The position numbers were made by a program, and so were the translations under genes. Positions 13,541 to 22,804 of a stretch of 64,000 nt of DNA are shown piece after piece. The stretch comes from Syntrophobacteraceae bacterium (GTDB taxonomy: Bacteria; Desulfobacterota; Syntrophobacteria; Syntrophobacterales; Syntrophobacteraceae). The notes under the pieces were generated by a model, which saw only the letters and a list, made by a program, of their open reading frames with translations, searched no databases and was not told where the DNA came from. The stretch covers positions 1 through 64,000 of the forward strand of contig JALOOX010000011.1 in NCBI GenBank assembly GCA_025454175.1. Reading direction: 5' to 3'. Every line of letters begins with the position of its first letter. The stretch's first letter is position 1.

Positions 13541-13691
13541 TCTTAGCAGACACGACCGTTATCTAAATTTTGCTACACGTAGGGTTCTCGTTCTTGCAGA
13601 ACCTGGAGGCTGCTCACAGAATCTAGAGGTCTTGTCATCCACTAATCGAAGTTTGCATGCCGCCGCTTCCGCGCGTCAGCCCGCAGCCACC

Positions 13692-14786
13692 TCAATAAGG
13701 GAAGCCTTCGCGAAACGAAGGAGCACCTAAACAACTGGAGCGGGCGACGGGATTCGAACCCGCGACCCCAAGCTTGGGAAGCTTGTGCTCTACCAACTGA
13801 GCTACACCCGCTGGTCCGGAAATCCGCAGGTGGGCCAGGAAGGCCGACCCGACCAGGGCCGCATCATCCCCCAGCTCCCCCCGGCGGATGACCGTCTCGT
13901 CGGGGCCCAGCATGGAGCAGTGTCCGGCCAGGCTCTCCGTCAGAGCCGGGATGAATTGATCCCAGCCATTGCTCACACCGCCGCCTATGATCGCATGGCG
14001 AACGCCGAGACCGCTGAAGAGGCCGGCGACGGCCAGGCCCAAAGCCCAGCCCACGCGGCGGAACAACTCCCGGGCCAGCTCGTCTCCCCGGCAGGCCTGA
14101 CTGTAAATGAGCTCCGACGTCAGGGTATCCGACCGACACGCTTCGTGAAGCGGACCTCCCGTCAGCCGCCCGCAATGCACCGCGTCTCGCACTCCCTGCT
14201 TCAAGGCGGAGCTCGAGGCATGGGCCTCCAGGCATCCCGCCATGCCGCAGGCGCAGCGCGGCCCCCGGGGGTCGATGACCATGTGACCGAACTCCCCGCA
14301 AAAACCCAGATCGTCTCCGCGCCAAAGCCCGCCCCCCAGGATGACGCAGCCGCCGACCCCCGTCCCGAGAGTCAGTCCGATCCAGTTGGATATGCCGCGC
14401 CCGGCACCCAGCAGAGCCTCTCCAACGCCGAAGGCATCGGCGTCGTTTTCGAGGACGACGGGAACGGGCAGTGCCCGCCGCAGGTCTTCGGCCAAAGGAT
14501 AGCCGTTCATGGGAGGCAGATTCGGCGAGAACAGGACAACCCCCTCGCGGCGATCGATCTTGCCCGCCACGCCAAGACCCACCGCGCGGACACGCCTCCC
14601 CATGCCCCGGGCGACGTCCATCATCCCGCGACATTGATGGACCAACCGTTTCATCACGTCCGGAGCTCCGGACCGCATATCCGTGGCCGCTTTGGAATGG
14701 TGCAGGATTCGACCTTCCGGGGTCACGAGGGCGAGTCTCATGTGTGTCCCGCCCATATCACCCCCGATCACCAGGTCCCTTTCCAT
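13692..14786 (-). CDS. ROK family protein / glucokinase-like; reading frame continues through the tRNA-Gly gene
   Basis: MERDLVIGGDMGGTHMRLALVTPEG; CACGMAGCLEAHAS ROK zinc motif. C-terminal ..AGVAQLVEHKLPKLGVAGSNPVARS is tRNA-derived. Confidence 0.88.
   Translation of the reverse strand: MERDLVIGGDMGGTHMRLALVTPEGRILHHSKAATDMRSGAPDVMKRLVHQCRGMMDVARGMGRRVRAVGLGVAGKIDRREGVVLFSPNLPPMNGYPLAEDLRRALPVPVVLENDADAFGVGEALLGAGRGISNWIGLTLGTGVGGCVILGGGLWRGDDLGFCGEFGHMVIDPRGPRCACGMAGCLEAHASSSALKQGVRDAVHCGRLTGGPLHEACRSDTLTSELIYSQACRGDELARELFRRVGWALGLAVAGLFSGLGVRHAIIGGGVSNGWDQFIPALTESLAGHCSMLGPDETVIRRGELGDDAALVGSAFLAHLRISGPAGVAQLVEHKLPKLGVAGSNPVARSSCLGAPSFREGFPY
13736..13811 (-). tRNA. tRNA-Gly (anticodon CCC), CCA encoded
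   Basis: GCGGGTGTAGCTCAGTTGGTAGAGCACAAGCTTCCCAAGCTTGGGGTCGCGGGTTCGAATCCCGTCGCCCGCTCCA folds as a cloverleaf; loop TTCCCAA gives anticodon CCC. Confidence 0.95.
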
Positions 14787-14799
14787 GCCTGCTCTGAGA

Positions 14800-14897
14800 A
14801 GTTTCAAGTTCAAGGTTTCAAGTTTCAAGTTGAAAACCAGCCCCGGTGGGCCGCAATTCATGGTTCAAGGTGGCCTGAAGGGGCATGGGGAACTGCC
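14800..14897 (+). repeat. Dispersed bipartite repeat, copy B
   Basis: AGTTTCA-AGTTCAA-GGTTTCA-AGTTTCA-AGTTGAAAACCAGCCCC..TTCATGGTT..GGGGCATGGGGAACTGCC. Confidence 0.7.
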
Positions 14898-14916
14898 ATT
14901 TCCCGGGGATAGCTCT

Positions 14917-15528
14917 TCAGACAGCCAGGTTTTCAGGAAGATAGAACACGTAGTGCTCGGCCAGAACGTCAAACTGCCGGTTCGTTTCCTCCTCGATCAC
15001 CTCGTAGAGCTCCTTGAGGCTTTCGGTTCTCGAGACTCGATGCACCAGGAGGTTCGGGTTGTAATATTCGACGTGGATCGGAAACAGGAAGTAGCGGACG
15101 TTACCGCGCCACACGATATTGAGGGCCTCGCGCTCCTCCAGGATGGACTTGTAAAACCTTCGAAGCAGGTCCGTTCTCAGGATTGGAGAGGGGGCGTTGG
15201 TCACGCACTCCATCCAGCCGGCCAGCCTGTAGACCCTGCGCATGAGCCCTTCATCGCCGCGATACCGGAACAGCCCCATGAGGGTGTAATGGCAGCCGTC
15301 ATCGAGGGCGAAGTGATTGGGGACATGGGCCACGTGTGTGTGCCCCTGCCTGCTGAAAGCCTCGAGACGGTGCATCTCATGGCGGGCGGACTCCTCCCGC
15401 TTGACCATCATGGCCGTGCCCAGGTGCCAGTCTCCCCGCCTGAATTCCAGTGGGCGAAGAGTCACAATGTTGCCCGGAGGACGGTGCCGGTCTTTCATTT
15501 CGATGATGTCGGCCACCAATGTCTCCAC
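14917..15528 (-). CDS. Conserved hypothetical protein (204 aa)
   Basis: Intact ORF METLVADIIEMKDRHRPPGNIVTLRPLEFRRGDWH..; family not recognised. Confidence 0.7.
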   Translation of the reverse strand: METLVADIIEMKDRHRPPGNIVTLRPLEFRRGDWHLGTAMMVKREESARHEMHRLEAFSRQGHTHVAHVPNHFALDDGCHYTLMGLFRYRGDEGLMRRVYRLAGWMECVTNAPSPILRTDLLRRFYKSILEEREALNIVWRGNVRYFLFPIHVEYYNPNLLVHRVSRTESLKELYEVIEEETNRQFDVLAEHYVFYLPENLAV

Positions 15529-15544
15529 TCCATGGGATGCGGGC

Positions 15545-16270
15545 TCACACCCGAACGGGCAGGTAGGGAGTCAGGTCCTCCACGTAATCGGTCAGGACCT
15601 TCATGCCGTTCTCCTCGAGGGCGTGAACCGCGGTTTTGTAGTCGGCCAGGTTGACCCGGACGATGACCTGCCAGATGTCGCGCTGCCCTCGCAGCGGAAC
15701 CGTCAAGGTGCTGAGGATGTTCACCGATGCGGACTGCATGGCCCTTCCGATCCTGGCCAGGACCTCGGCCCTGTCGACCACCAGTACCGACAGACGCTTG
15801 GTGTCGTCGCTCATGCCGAGAGCCATGAGCAGGACCTCCATGAGGTCCGTGATGGTGATGATCCCCACCAGCTTGTCGTTCTTCACCACCGGAAGGGCCC
15901 CGATCCTGCTGTCGTGCATGATCCGGGCGGCCCGCTCGATGGTCATGTTGGGAGTGGCCGAGATGACTCCCTTGGTCATGATGTGAGCCACGGTGAGCTT
16001 CTGCAGCACATAGGTCAGCTCGTGGACGCTCAGGGTGGTTGCCGGGGATGCCCACGCCTCCTTCAAGTCGCGGTCGGTCACGATTCCAAGCAGCTGGGCC
16101 TTTCCATCGGTCACCGGAAGATGGGAGATTTTGTGCTGGTCCATCAGTTCCCTGGCCCGGAAGATGGACGTGTCGGGCGATATGGTGACAAGACTCGTTT
16201 TCATGTTCCAGCCGACGTACATGTTTCTCCTCCTTGGGTTTCCATGTTCAGCAACCTGCCCGTCGCACAC
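15545..16270 (-). CDS. CBS-pair domain protein with C-terminal ACT-like region
   Basis: Two CBS motifs (LVTISPDTSIFRARELMDQHKISHLPVTD; VISATPNMTIERAARIMHDSRIGALPVV) then LSVLVVDRAEVLARIGRAM. Confidence 0.85.
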   Translation of the reverse strand: MCDGQVAEHGNPRRRNMYVGWNMKTSLVTISPDTSIFRARELMDQHKISHLPVTDGKAQLLGIVTDRDLKEAWASPATTLSVHELTYVLQKLTVAHIMTKGVISATPNMTIERAARIMHDSRIGALPVVKNDKLVGIITITDLMEVLLMALGMSDDTKRLSVLVVDRAEVLARIGRAMQSASVNILSTLTVPLRGQRDIWQVIVRVNLADYKTAVHALEENGMKVLTDYVEDLTPYLPVRV

Positions 16271-16428
16271 AATAGGGAATGGCTTGTGGAAGTGTCAACG
16301 TGAAAGTCTGTCCGGTCCAGAAGCCCCGGCTGTCAGCGGGCCATTGATTTTTTGAGCCGCAGGGTTCATTCTTTTATCTGTGGCATGAAGTCCGGAGCCC
16401 TAAACCTTATTAACTCAGTTGATCCAAG

Positions 16429-16665
16429 ATGAGCGACCTTATGGGAGCGCAAAAGCGCGAGTTGAGCAGTCGTGGCAAGTGGAGGATCCGCCGGGTCTAC
16501 CAATGCTCCATTTGCGATCTAAAGCAGCCGTTCTGCTGGTCGTGCCCATGCGGATTCATGATCTGCTCGGACTGCATGGAAGAGAACTACTGGGGCATGA
16601 CCTGCAACGGTGTGGTCTGGACCTGCCCGGACTGCGGAGAGATTCGCGGCTTCGGCAACGATTGA
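16429..16665 (+). CDS. Small Cys-rich zinc-ribbon-like protein (78 aa)
   Basis: Repeated CxxC pairs: CSIC..CWSCPCGFMICSDC..CPDC. Confidence 0.65.
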   Translation: MSDLMGAQKRELSSRGKWRIRRVYQCSICDLKQPFCWSCPCGFMICSDCMEENYWGMTCNGVVWTCPDCGEIRGFGND

Positions 16666-16706
16666 TGCTCCCGCCGCCAGCGCAAGCCTGAGAAAGGAAC
16701 TGCCGG

Positions 16707-18452
16707 ATGGAAGACAAGCGAGTCTTGATTATAGGAGCCGTGGCGCTGGGTCCCAAGGTGGCCTGCCGGCTCAAAAGGCTGATGCCCGATGCCGATGTGC
16801 TCATGATCGACCAGGACGAGCATATCAGTTACGGCGGTTGCGGAATGCCGTATTTCATCTCGGGTGATGTCAGCGATGTTCGCGAGCTCATGAGCACCAG
16901 CTTTCACATGGTGCGCACCCCTGAATTCTTCGAGGACGCCAAGGGCGTTCGCGTGAGATCTCGGACCCGCGCACTGTCCATCGACCGAAAAGCCAAGACC
17001 GTGAGGGTCCGGGACCTGAGCACGGGGCAGGAGGAAGACCTGCACTACGACCAGCTGGTCCTGGGCATGGGGAGCCTGGCCAACAAGCTGCCGATCCCGG
17101 GAGGGGATCTGCCCCAGGTGATGAGCCTCTCGAATCTGCGCTCGGCCATCGCCATCAAGGAGAGCATCTCCAGGGGAGAGGTGGACAAGGCCGTCATCAT
17201 CGGGGCGGGAGCCATCGGCTGCGAGATGGCCGAAGCCCTGGCCGACCTCTGGGGCATCGAGACCACCATGGTGGAAATCGCGGACCAGGTGCTGCCTGTG
17301 ATCCTCGATCCGAGCCTGGCCCGCATGGTCCAGAAGCACATGGAGGAAAAGGGGGTGACCATCCATCTCGACGAGATGGTCCGGGAGATCAGGGCTGACG
17401 GCGGGGAGACGGCCCTCCGCCTAATGACCTCCAAGGGCGAGATAGGCGCCGACCTGGTGATTTCGGCCATCGGCGTTCGCCCCAACTCGCAGCTTGCCCG
17501 CGATGCGGGCCTCCTCGTTTCCCCCCGGGGCGGCATCACCGTGAACGGCAGGCTCCAGACCTCGGACCCGGACATCTACGCCGGCGGCGACTGCATCGAG
17601 GTGCCGCACCTGGTGACGGGGAAGCCCGTCTTCTTCCCGCAGGGGTCCCTCGCCAATCGCCAGGGGCGGGTGATCGGGACCAACCTGGCGGGGGGATTCG
17701 CCACCTTCAAGGGCGTGGTGGGAAGCTTCTCCATAAAGATCTTCGACCTGGCGGTCTCAGCCACCGGCATACCCCTGACCATGGCCCGGCGCGAAGGGAT
17801 CGACGCCATGCACGCCTTCGTGGTCCAGGCGGATCGCGCCCATTTCTACCCAACCCAGGACCTCATGTACCTGCTCCTCACGGTGGACCGGAAAACCCGG
17901 CGCATACTCGGGGCCCAGGGCGTGGCGGCGAACGGCGATGCCCTGGTGGGGCGCATCAACTCCATCGCCGGAATACTTCCCTTTCACGCCACCCTGGACG
18001 ACCTCTCGAACCTCGAGGTGGCCTATTCTCCGCCCTATGCATCGGCCCTCGACATCGTCAATGCCGCCGCCAACACGGCCGAGAACATCCTGGACGGCTA
18101 CAACCGGCCCATGGACGTGGATGAATTCGAGCGGTGCTTCCTGGACGAGAAGGCCGAGGACACCCTCTGCCTCGATGTCCGCGGCCCGGCCAACGCCGCA
18201 CCCTTCGTGGCCCGATTCGGAGACCGCTGGATCAATATACCCCAGGAGACTCTCCAGGCCCGAATGGCGGAAGTCCCGCGGGACCGGAGGCTGGTCCTGG
18301 TGTGCAATTCGGGAGTCCGGTCCTACGAGGCCATGCGCCAACTGGAAAACGCCGGCATCTGTCGGACCGCGAACCTCCAGGGTGGAGTGGCCGCCTTGAA
18401 GAAGACGGGCATGATTCAGCTCGAGGAGGCCAGGGAAGAATCCGGCGAATGA
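16707..18452 (+). CDS. FAD/NAD-dependent disulfide oxidoreductase fused to C-terminal rhodanese domain (CoA-disulfide-reductase/NADH-oxidase type)
   Basis: VLIIGAVALGPKVACRL; GGCGMPYFISG; VIIGAGAIGCEMAEAL; IYAGGDCIEV; C-terminal LDVRGPANA..VLVCNSGVRSYEAMRQL. Confidence 0.88.
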   Translation: MEDKRVLIIGAVALGPKVACRLKRLMPDADVLMIDQDEHISYGGCGMPYFISGDVSDVRELMSTSFHMVRTPEFFEDAKGVRVRSRTRALSIDRKAKTVRVRDLSTGQEEDLHYDQLVLGMGSLANKLPIPGGDLPQVMSLSNLRSAIAIKESISRGEVDKAVIIGAGAIGCEMAEALADLWGIETTMVEIADQVLPVILDPSLARMVQKHMEEKGVTIHLDEMVREIRADGGETALRLMTSKGEIGADLVISAIGVRPNSQLARDAGLLVSPRGGITVNGRLQTSDPDIYAGGDCIEVPHLVTGKPVFFPQGSLANRQGRVIGTNLAGGFATFKGVVGSFSIKIFDLAVSATGIPLTMARREGIDAMHAFVVQADRAHFYPTQDLMYLLLTVDRKTRRILGAQGVAANGDALVGRINSIAGILPFHATLDDLSNLEVAYSPPYASALDIVNAAANTAENILDGYNRPMDVDEFERCFLDEKAEDTLCLDVRGPANAAPFVARFGDRWINIPQETLQARMAEVPRDRRLVLVCNSGVRSYEAMRQLENAGICRTANLQGGVAALKKTGMIQLEEAREESGE

Positions 18453-19816
18453 GCACGGCGGGCAGCGACATTCAATGGGACAGGCCCCCCGTCGCCATCC
18501 TGTGGGACCAGTCCCTGGTCTGGGGCCTCATCTGCATCGACACTTTGGAGGCCCTGGGCATTCCTCACCACCTGCTGAGCGGGCGGGATGTGGCCGAAGG
18601 AGCCCTGGATTCCTACCGGGTCCTCCTGGTGCCCGGTGGATGGGCCACTCACAAGGTCCGGGCCCTGGGGGAGACCGGAAGGCAGCGGCTGCTTAAGTTC
18701 ATCACCGGGGGCGGCGGATACATCGGCTTCTGCGGAGGAGCCGGAATGGTGCTGTCCCCGTCGCCTTCCCTCGGGATCGTGCCCCTGGAGAGGATGGCCC
18801 TTTCGGAGCGGCTGCCCAATGCCAGCGGGCACGTGGTCGTTCGGGGCATTCCGGGTCATCCGGCGTGGGCCGGCCTGCCCGAGACTCTTCCCCTCTCCAT
18901 CTGGTGGCCTTCCCAGTTCGCCTGGCATCCCCTGCCGCAAAGCTTCCCTCTGGCCACCTACCTGAGTCCGGGGGAGGACTTCACCCTTGCCGACCTCTCC
19001 TACTCCGATCTGAAGCACCTGGATGTCCCGTGGCGGGAGTGGGAATCCGCCTACGGAATCAACCTGAACCCCGTGAGAATCCTGGGCCAGCCCGCCATGG
19101 TGGAGATCAGGAGAGGAAAAGGGAAGCTCATTCTTTCCTACCCGCACCTCGAAACCCCGGGGGACGCCATGGGAAACCGCCTGCTGGCCAATATCCTGGC
19201 ATACCTCGGCGATTCCGGGGGGCGCTCCCGGTCCGCCGCCGTTTCCCATCCCAGGCCGCCTGGCCCGTCAAGCAGAAGGCCTTCGGCGGATGCCGTGCCC
19301 TGGCTTCGGGCCTCCCTCGAAGCGGTGGAGTCCCTGATTCGTTTCGGAGAGCGCAATCTCCTCTGGAGCTGGCGAAATCCGTGGCTCCTTCAGTGGCGCC
19401 GGGGACTCCGGGGCCTGGAATACAGCATGCTGGCCGTCGTGATGCGCAGGGTGTTCGAGGAGGCTCGATCCTGCGCCGTCGACGGTGATGGGGAGGGGGA
19501 CGGCTCGTGGCTGGAGAGCACGCGGCGACTGGAGCGCGACGCAAGGGACTTCTGCCGCCTGGCCGCTCGGCTGCTCATCGAGGAGAAGGTGGCCATTCAG
19601 GGGGGGCAGCTTTCAAAGCTTGGAAGCGTCAACCCAACGGTGGACCGTCTGAGGCGGGAGCTTTTCGGCGGGAAGATGAGCCACTCCGGGCTCTGCGGGA
19701 CGCTCTTGGACCGTCTGGACCGCATACTCCTGGATCTGTTGCGCCATTCGCGCACCGCTGCGGGTAACGACTGGCTCGAGCGCGGGCATGGGAGCCAAAA
19801 GCCCTGGAATCCTTAG
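18449..19816 (+). CDS. BPL_N-domain (glutamine-amidotransferase-like) protein with uncharacterised C-terminal region
   Basis: VAILWDQSLVWGLICIDTLEALG..LLVPGGWATHKVRALGETGRQRLLKFITGGGGYIGFCGGAGM; ATGA overlap with the preceding gene. ORF-track start at 18134 rejected. Confidence 0.75.
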   Translation: MSTAGSDIQWDRPPVAILWDQSLVWGLICIDTLEALGIPHHLLSGRDVAEGALDSYRVLLVPGGWATHKVRALGETGRQRLLKFITGGGGYIGFCGGAGMVLSPSPSLGIVPLERMALSERLPNASGHVVVRGIPGHPAWAGLPETLPLSIWWPSQFAWHPLPQSFPLATYLSPGEDFTLADLSYSDLKHLDVPWREWESAYGINLNPVRILGQPAMVEIRRGKGKLILSYPHLETPGDAMGNRLLANILAYLGDSGGRSRSAAVSHPRPPGPSSRRPSADAVPWLRASLEAVESLIRFGERNLLWSWRNPWLLQWRRGLRGLEYSMLAVVMRRVFEEARSCAVDGDGEGDGSWLESTRRLERDARDFCRLAARLLIEEKVAIQGGQLSKLGSVNPTVDRLRRELFGGKMSHSGLCGTLLDRLDRILLDLLRHSRTAAGNDWLERGHGSQKPWNP

Positions 19817-19896
19817 GGCAAATGAGCGCAACAGAGTGTCCACCTCTCGATATGTCATGGCAAAAATGGACAACTTATTCTGTGGCGTTGCGCTTA

Positions 19897-19990
19897 GCAG
19901 TCCCTCATGCCCCTCCGTGTCACCCGCAACAATGAAAAGACCCCCCGGGAGTGGTTTTCAACCTGAAACTTGGAACCTTGGACTTGAAAT
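19897..19990 (-). repeat. Dispersed bipartite repeat, copy C (reverse orientation)
   Basis: Reverse complement ..GGTTGAAAACCACTCCCGGGGGGTCTTTTCATTGTTGCGGGTGACACGGAGGGGCATGAGGGACTGC. Confidence 0.7.
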
Positions 19991-20031
19991 TTCTTATGGC
20001 AGTCCGCAACCGGCAATCTCTCGATCCCACG

Positions 20032-21261
20032 CTATTTGCCTCGAATGCCGGTGAGTATGCGCTCGGCACGATCGAGGGATTCGAGGTAGGCCGCGACCAC
20101 GTCCCGCGAGGAAAGCCCGAGATCCGTGATGGTCGTGGAAAGCTCCTGCAACTGGGCTTTTTCATAGTGAAGCACAAGGTCCAGCACGTTCCTGTGCCGG
20201 TTGGCTTTCGAACCGCCGAGGGCGTCCCTGATGTCCGGGCTCACCGGTATTTCGGCGAGGATCTCGCTCAGGGGCCGTCCCACGAGCACATCCAGAAGCG
20301 AAAGCAGGCCCGTCATGTAGAGCTCGCTCTCCTTCCCCTTCAACCCGGCTCCCGCGGCCATGGCTTCGCAGAACTGCGCCCGCGCGAGCGAAACGATCAT
20401 GAGCTCCTGGGGCTTGTCCTGCCCCAGGCCCGTGAGAGTGACCAGGGAGGCCCACTTGCGGACTTCATCCTCTCCGAGGAGCAGAATGGCCTGGGCCACG
20501 GATGAGACGGCCCTGCGCAATCCGAAATAAGCGGAGTTGATGTAGTTCAGCAGCTTGTAGCTGAGGGACAGATCCTGCTGAATCGTCCCGGCCAGCTCCT
20601 TGTAGTCCAAATCCCTCCGGCTCACCTGCTCGAGCATCCTCAGATGGTTCAGCTTGTAGCCGGGGATATCCTTGCCGGAGATCATCTCGGGCTTGCTGAA
20701 GAAGAATCCCTGGAAATACATGTAGCCGCAGTCCAGGGCGAGCTCGAAGTCCCGCCGCGTCTCTACCTTCTCCGCGAGCAGCAGCGGCCCGCGCCCCCCC
20801 AGCGCGCGGGCAATGGACGACTTCTCCGCGTCGCTGTTGCCCATGAAATCCACCTTGATGATGTCGGCAAGCTGGATGAGCGGCCTCAGGCCGCGCTGCC
20901 TGACCACGAAGTCGTCCAGGGCGAGGGTGTAGCCAGCGTCGCGAAGCCTCCTGCAGACCTCGATGAGGCGGGGGTCGGGCTCCACATCTTCCAGGATCTC
21001 GATGACCGTCAATTCCCTGGGAAGGTTGAGCCCCACCTCCTCAAGGAACAGGTTTCGGGTGAAATTGATGAAGGCTCGCTTTCCTCCGGTGAGACGATGC
21101 AGCCCCATCTTGAGAAAAGTGTTGCCGATGACATTCCTGGAGGCATCATCCCCGTCGATGCATGAAAAACAGTTTTCGCCGCCGTCTCGAAAAAGGATTT
21201 CATAGCCGTAAACCTTCAGGGTTCTGTCGAATATGGGCTGCCTGGCGATGAATAGTTCCAT
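20032..21261 (-). CDS. EAL + HDOD domain signalling protein (YuxH-like)
   Basis: MELFIARQPIFDRTLKVYGYEILFRDGGEN..; HDOD region LGEDEVRKWASLVTL; EAL partially degenerate. Confidence 0.87.
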   Translation of the reverse strand: MELFIARQPIFDRTLKVYGYEILFRDGGENCFSCIDGDDASRNVIGNTFLKMGLHRLTGGKRAFINFTRNLFLEEVGLNLPRELTVIEILEDVEPDPRLIEVCRRLRDAGYTLALDDFVVRQRGLRPLIQLADIIKVDFMGNSDAEKSSIARALGGRGPLLLAEKVETRRDFELALDCGYMYFQGFFFSKPEMISGKDIPGYKLNHLRMLEQVSRRDLDYKELAGTIQQDLSLSYKLLNYINSAYFGLRRAVSSVAQAILLLGEDEVRKWASLVTLTGLGQDKPQELMIVSLARAQFCEAMAAGAGLKGKESELYMTGLLSLLDVLVGRPLSEILAEIPVSPDIRDALGGSKANRHRNVLDLVLHYEKAQLQELSTTITDLGLSSRDVVAAYLESLDRAERILTGIRGK

Positions 21262-21585
21262 CTCTTCCTCTGGAGCTCCCGGTGTCGCTGTCGCGATGCG
21301 CATGAATAAGGCCGGATGTGCGATCCATCGGCATGACCTCGGGCTGCATGCTCGTGCCCGTTGATTCCGGCCGAGAGGCCTGTTTCGCGATGCCGCGTTG
21401 AAACCGGAGTCGTGCAGCCGCCCGGGTCTCCGAGCCGGCCTCAGTAGCCCGCGAGCTGGAGCAAGGAATATGCCACGCATTTCCTTGAGCTGAATGGAGT
21501 GGTGGGAGCCGGTTCGAGGAGGATGCCGGTGTCTCTCCGCATCCGTAATGTCTGGGAGGGTCTTCCCGGAAACGCTTCGTCCGTC

Positions 21586-22629
21586 TCACACGTTGAAGCG
21601 AAAGTTGATGACATCCCCGTCCTGGACCGGATAGGTTTTGCCCTCCAGCCGGACGAGCCCCAGTTTGCGCGCGGCGTTGTGGTCGCCGGCCCGGCGGAGG
21701 TCCTCGAAGGCAACCACTTCGGCCCGAATGAAGCCTCGCTGGATATCCGAGTGCACCGCGCCCGCGGCCTCCTGGGCCGGAAGGTTCCGCGGAATGGTCC
21801 AGGCCTTGACTTCGTCGTCTCCCACCGTCAAAAACGTTGCGAGCTTCAGGAGCGCGAATGAGCTCTGAATGACCCGGGTCAGGGCCGACTCCCTGATCCC
21901 GAAGTCCTCCCGGAATGCTTGAGCCTCGGATTCCGAAAGCTGAGCCATTTCCATCTCGAGCTGGCCGCGCAGCACCAGGATTTCCCCTTCCTCCACGCCG
22001 ATCTCGGGAAGTTGATCATCCTCGTCCGCGTTGTTGGAGACCACCAGGAGGGGCTTGGCCGAGAGCAGGGTGAAGCCCCTGAGCTCCGGAGCCCCGGCCA
22101 GCCCGGGTTCGCATCGGAGGGGCTTTTCCTGGTTCAGCAAATCGAGGCAGGCCTGAAGCATCTGCTTCTCCGACTCGGGGACCTTCCTGCCCCTTTTCTG
22201 CTCCATGGAAAGCTTCTCGATGCGTTTCTCCACCGTGGCGAGATCGGCGATGATGAGCTCATCGGCCAGATCCCGGTAATCCCTGGCTGGAGCCGGCTTC
22301 CCGAGGACCGGGTCCTGGAAGTTCCTCACCACCATGAGAAAGGCATCCATGGGGCGCATGTGATTCAGGAGGAGCGACATGTACTCCTGCTTGCTCTCGG
22401 CCATGCCCGGCATGCCCTGGAGATCCATGTAGGTCACCTGAGCATGGGTCGTCTTCTGGGGCTGATACAATTGACTCAGCCAATCGACTCGATGGTCCGG
22501 AACAGGCACCACCCCGAGGACGGGCACGACCTGGCCTCCCGGCGGGGCCGATTCACCGGTACGCCGGGTGAGGGCATTGAAGATGGTGGTCTTTCCGGAA
22601 CGCCCCAGGCCGACAATGCCCAGTTTCAT
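21586..22629 (-). CDS. YchF-like Obg-family GTPase
   Basis: MKLGIVGLGRSGKTTIFNALT; C-terminal TGS-like VRLEGKTYPVQDGDVINFRFNV. Confidence 0.88.
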   Translation of the reverse strand: MKLGIVGLGRSGKTTIFNALTRRTGESAPPGGQVVPVLGVVPVPDHRVDWLSQLYQPQKTTHAQVTYMDLQGMPGMAESKQEYMSLLLNHMRPMDAFLMVVRNFQDPVLGKPAPARDYRDLADELIIADLATVEKRIEKLSMEQKRGRKVPESEKQMLQACLDLLNQEKPLRCEPGLAGAPELRGFTLLSAKPLLVVSNNADEDDQLPEIGVEEGEILVLRGQLEMEMAQLSESEAQAFREDFGIRESALTRVIQSSFALLKLATFLTVGDDEVKAWTIPRNLPAQEAAGAVHSDIQRGFIRAEVVAFEDLRRAGDHNAARKLGLVRLEGKTYPVQDGDVINFRFNV

Positions 22630-22711
22630 ATCGAATTTTCCTCAATGAAGCCATACGAGGGAAAGATCTCTCAGACCCGACACGTCCGTCAATCCAGGCC
22701 TGGCTTTCCTG

Positions 22712-22727
22712 TGGCATGGAAATCGCT
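22712..22727 (+). promoter_or_regulatory. Candidate sigma-54 promoter
   Basis: TGGCATGGAAATCGCT versus TGGCAYRNNNNTTGCW: one mismatch; about 80 nt upstream of the 22805 ORF. Confidence 0.35.
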
Positions 22728-22804
22728 TCACTCCCGCTCGAAACCGGGAGTCATTCTCCCGGAAACACGGAAAAGCTGCCATCAACCATGGAACAATAGG
22801 ACAA

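Noticed and set aside
13541-13735. Possible second RNA gene between tRNA-Gly and the terminator
   Set aside because: No cloverleaf or other recognisable structure found by eye; probably an untranslated trailer.
18134-18448. N-terminal extension of the BPL_N ORF overlapping the FAD-rhodanese gene
   Set aside because: Overlaps another coding gene in a different frame; the ATG at 18449 overlapping the TGA stop is the natural start.
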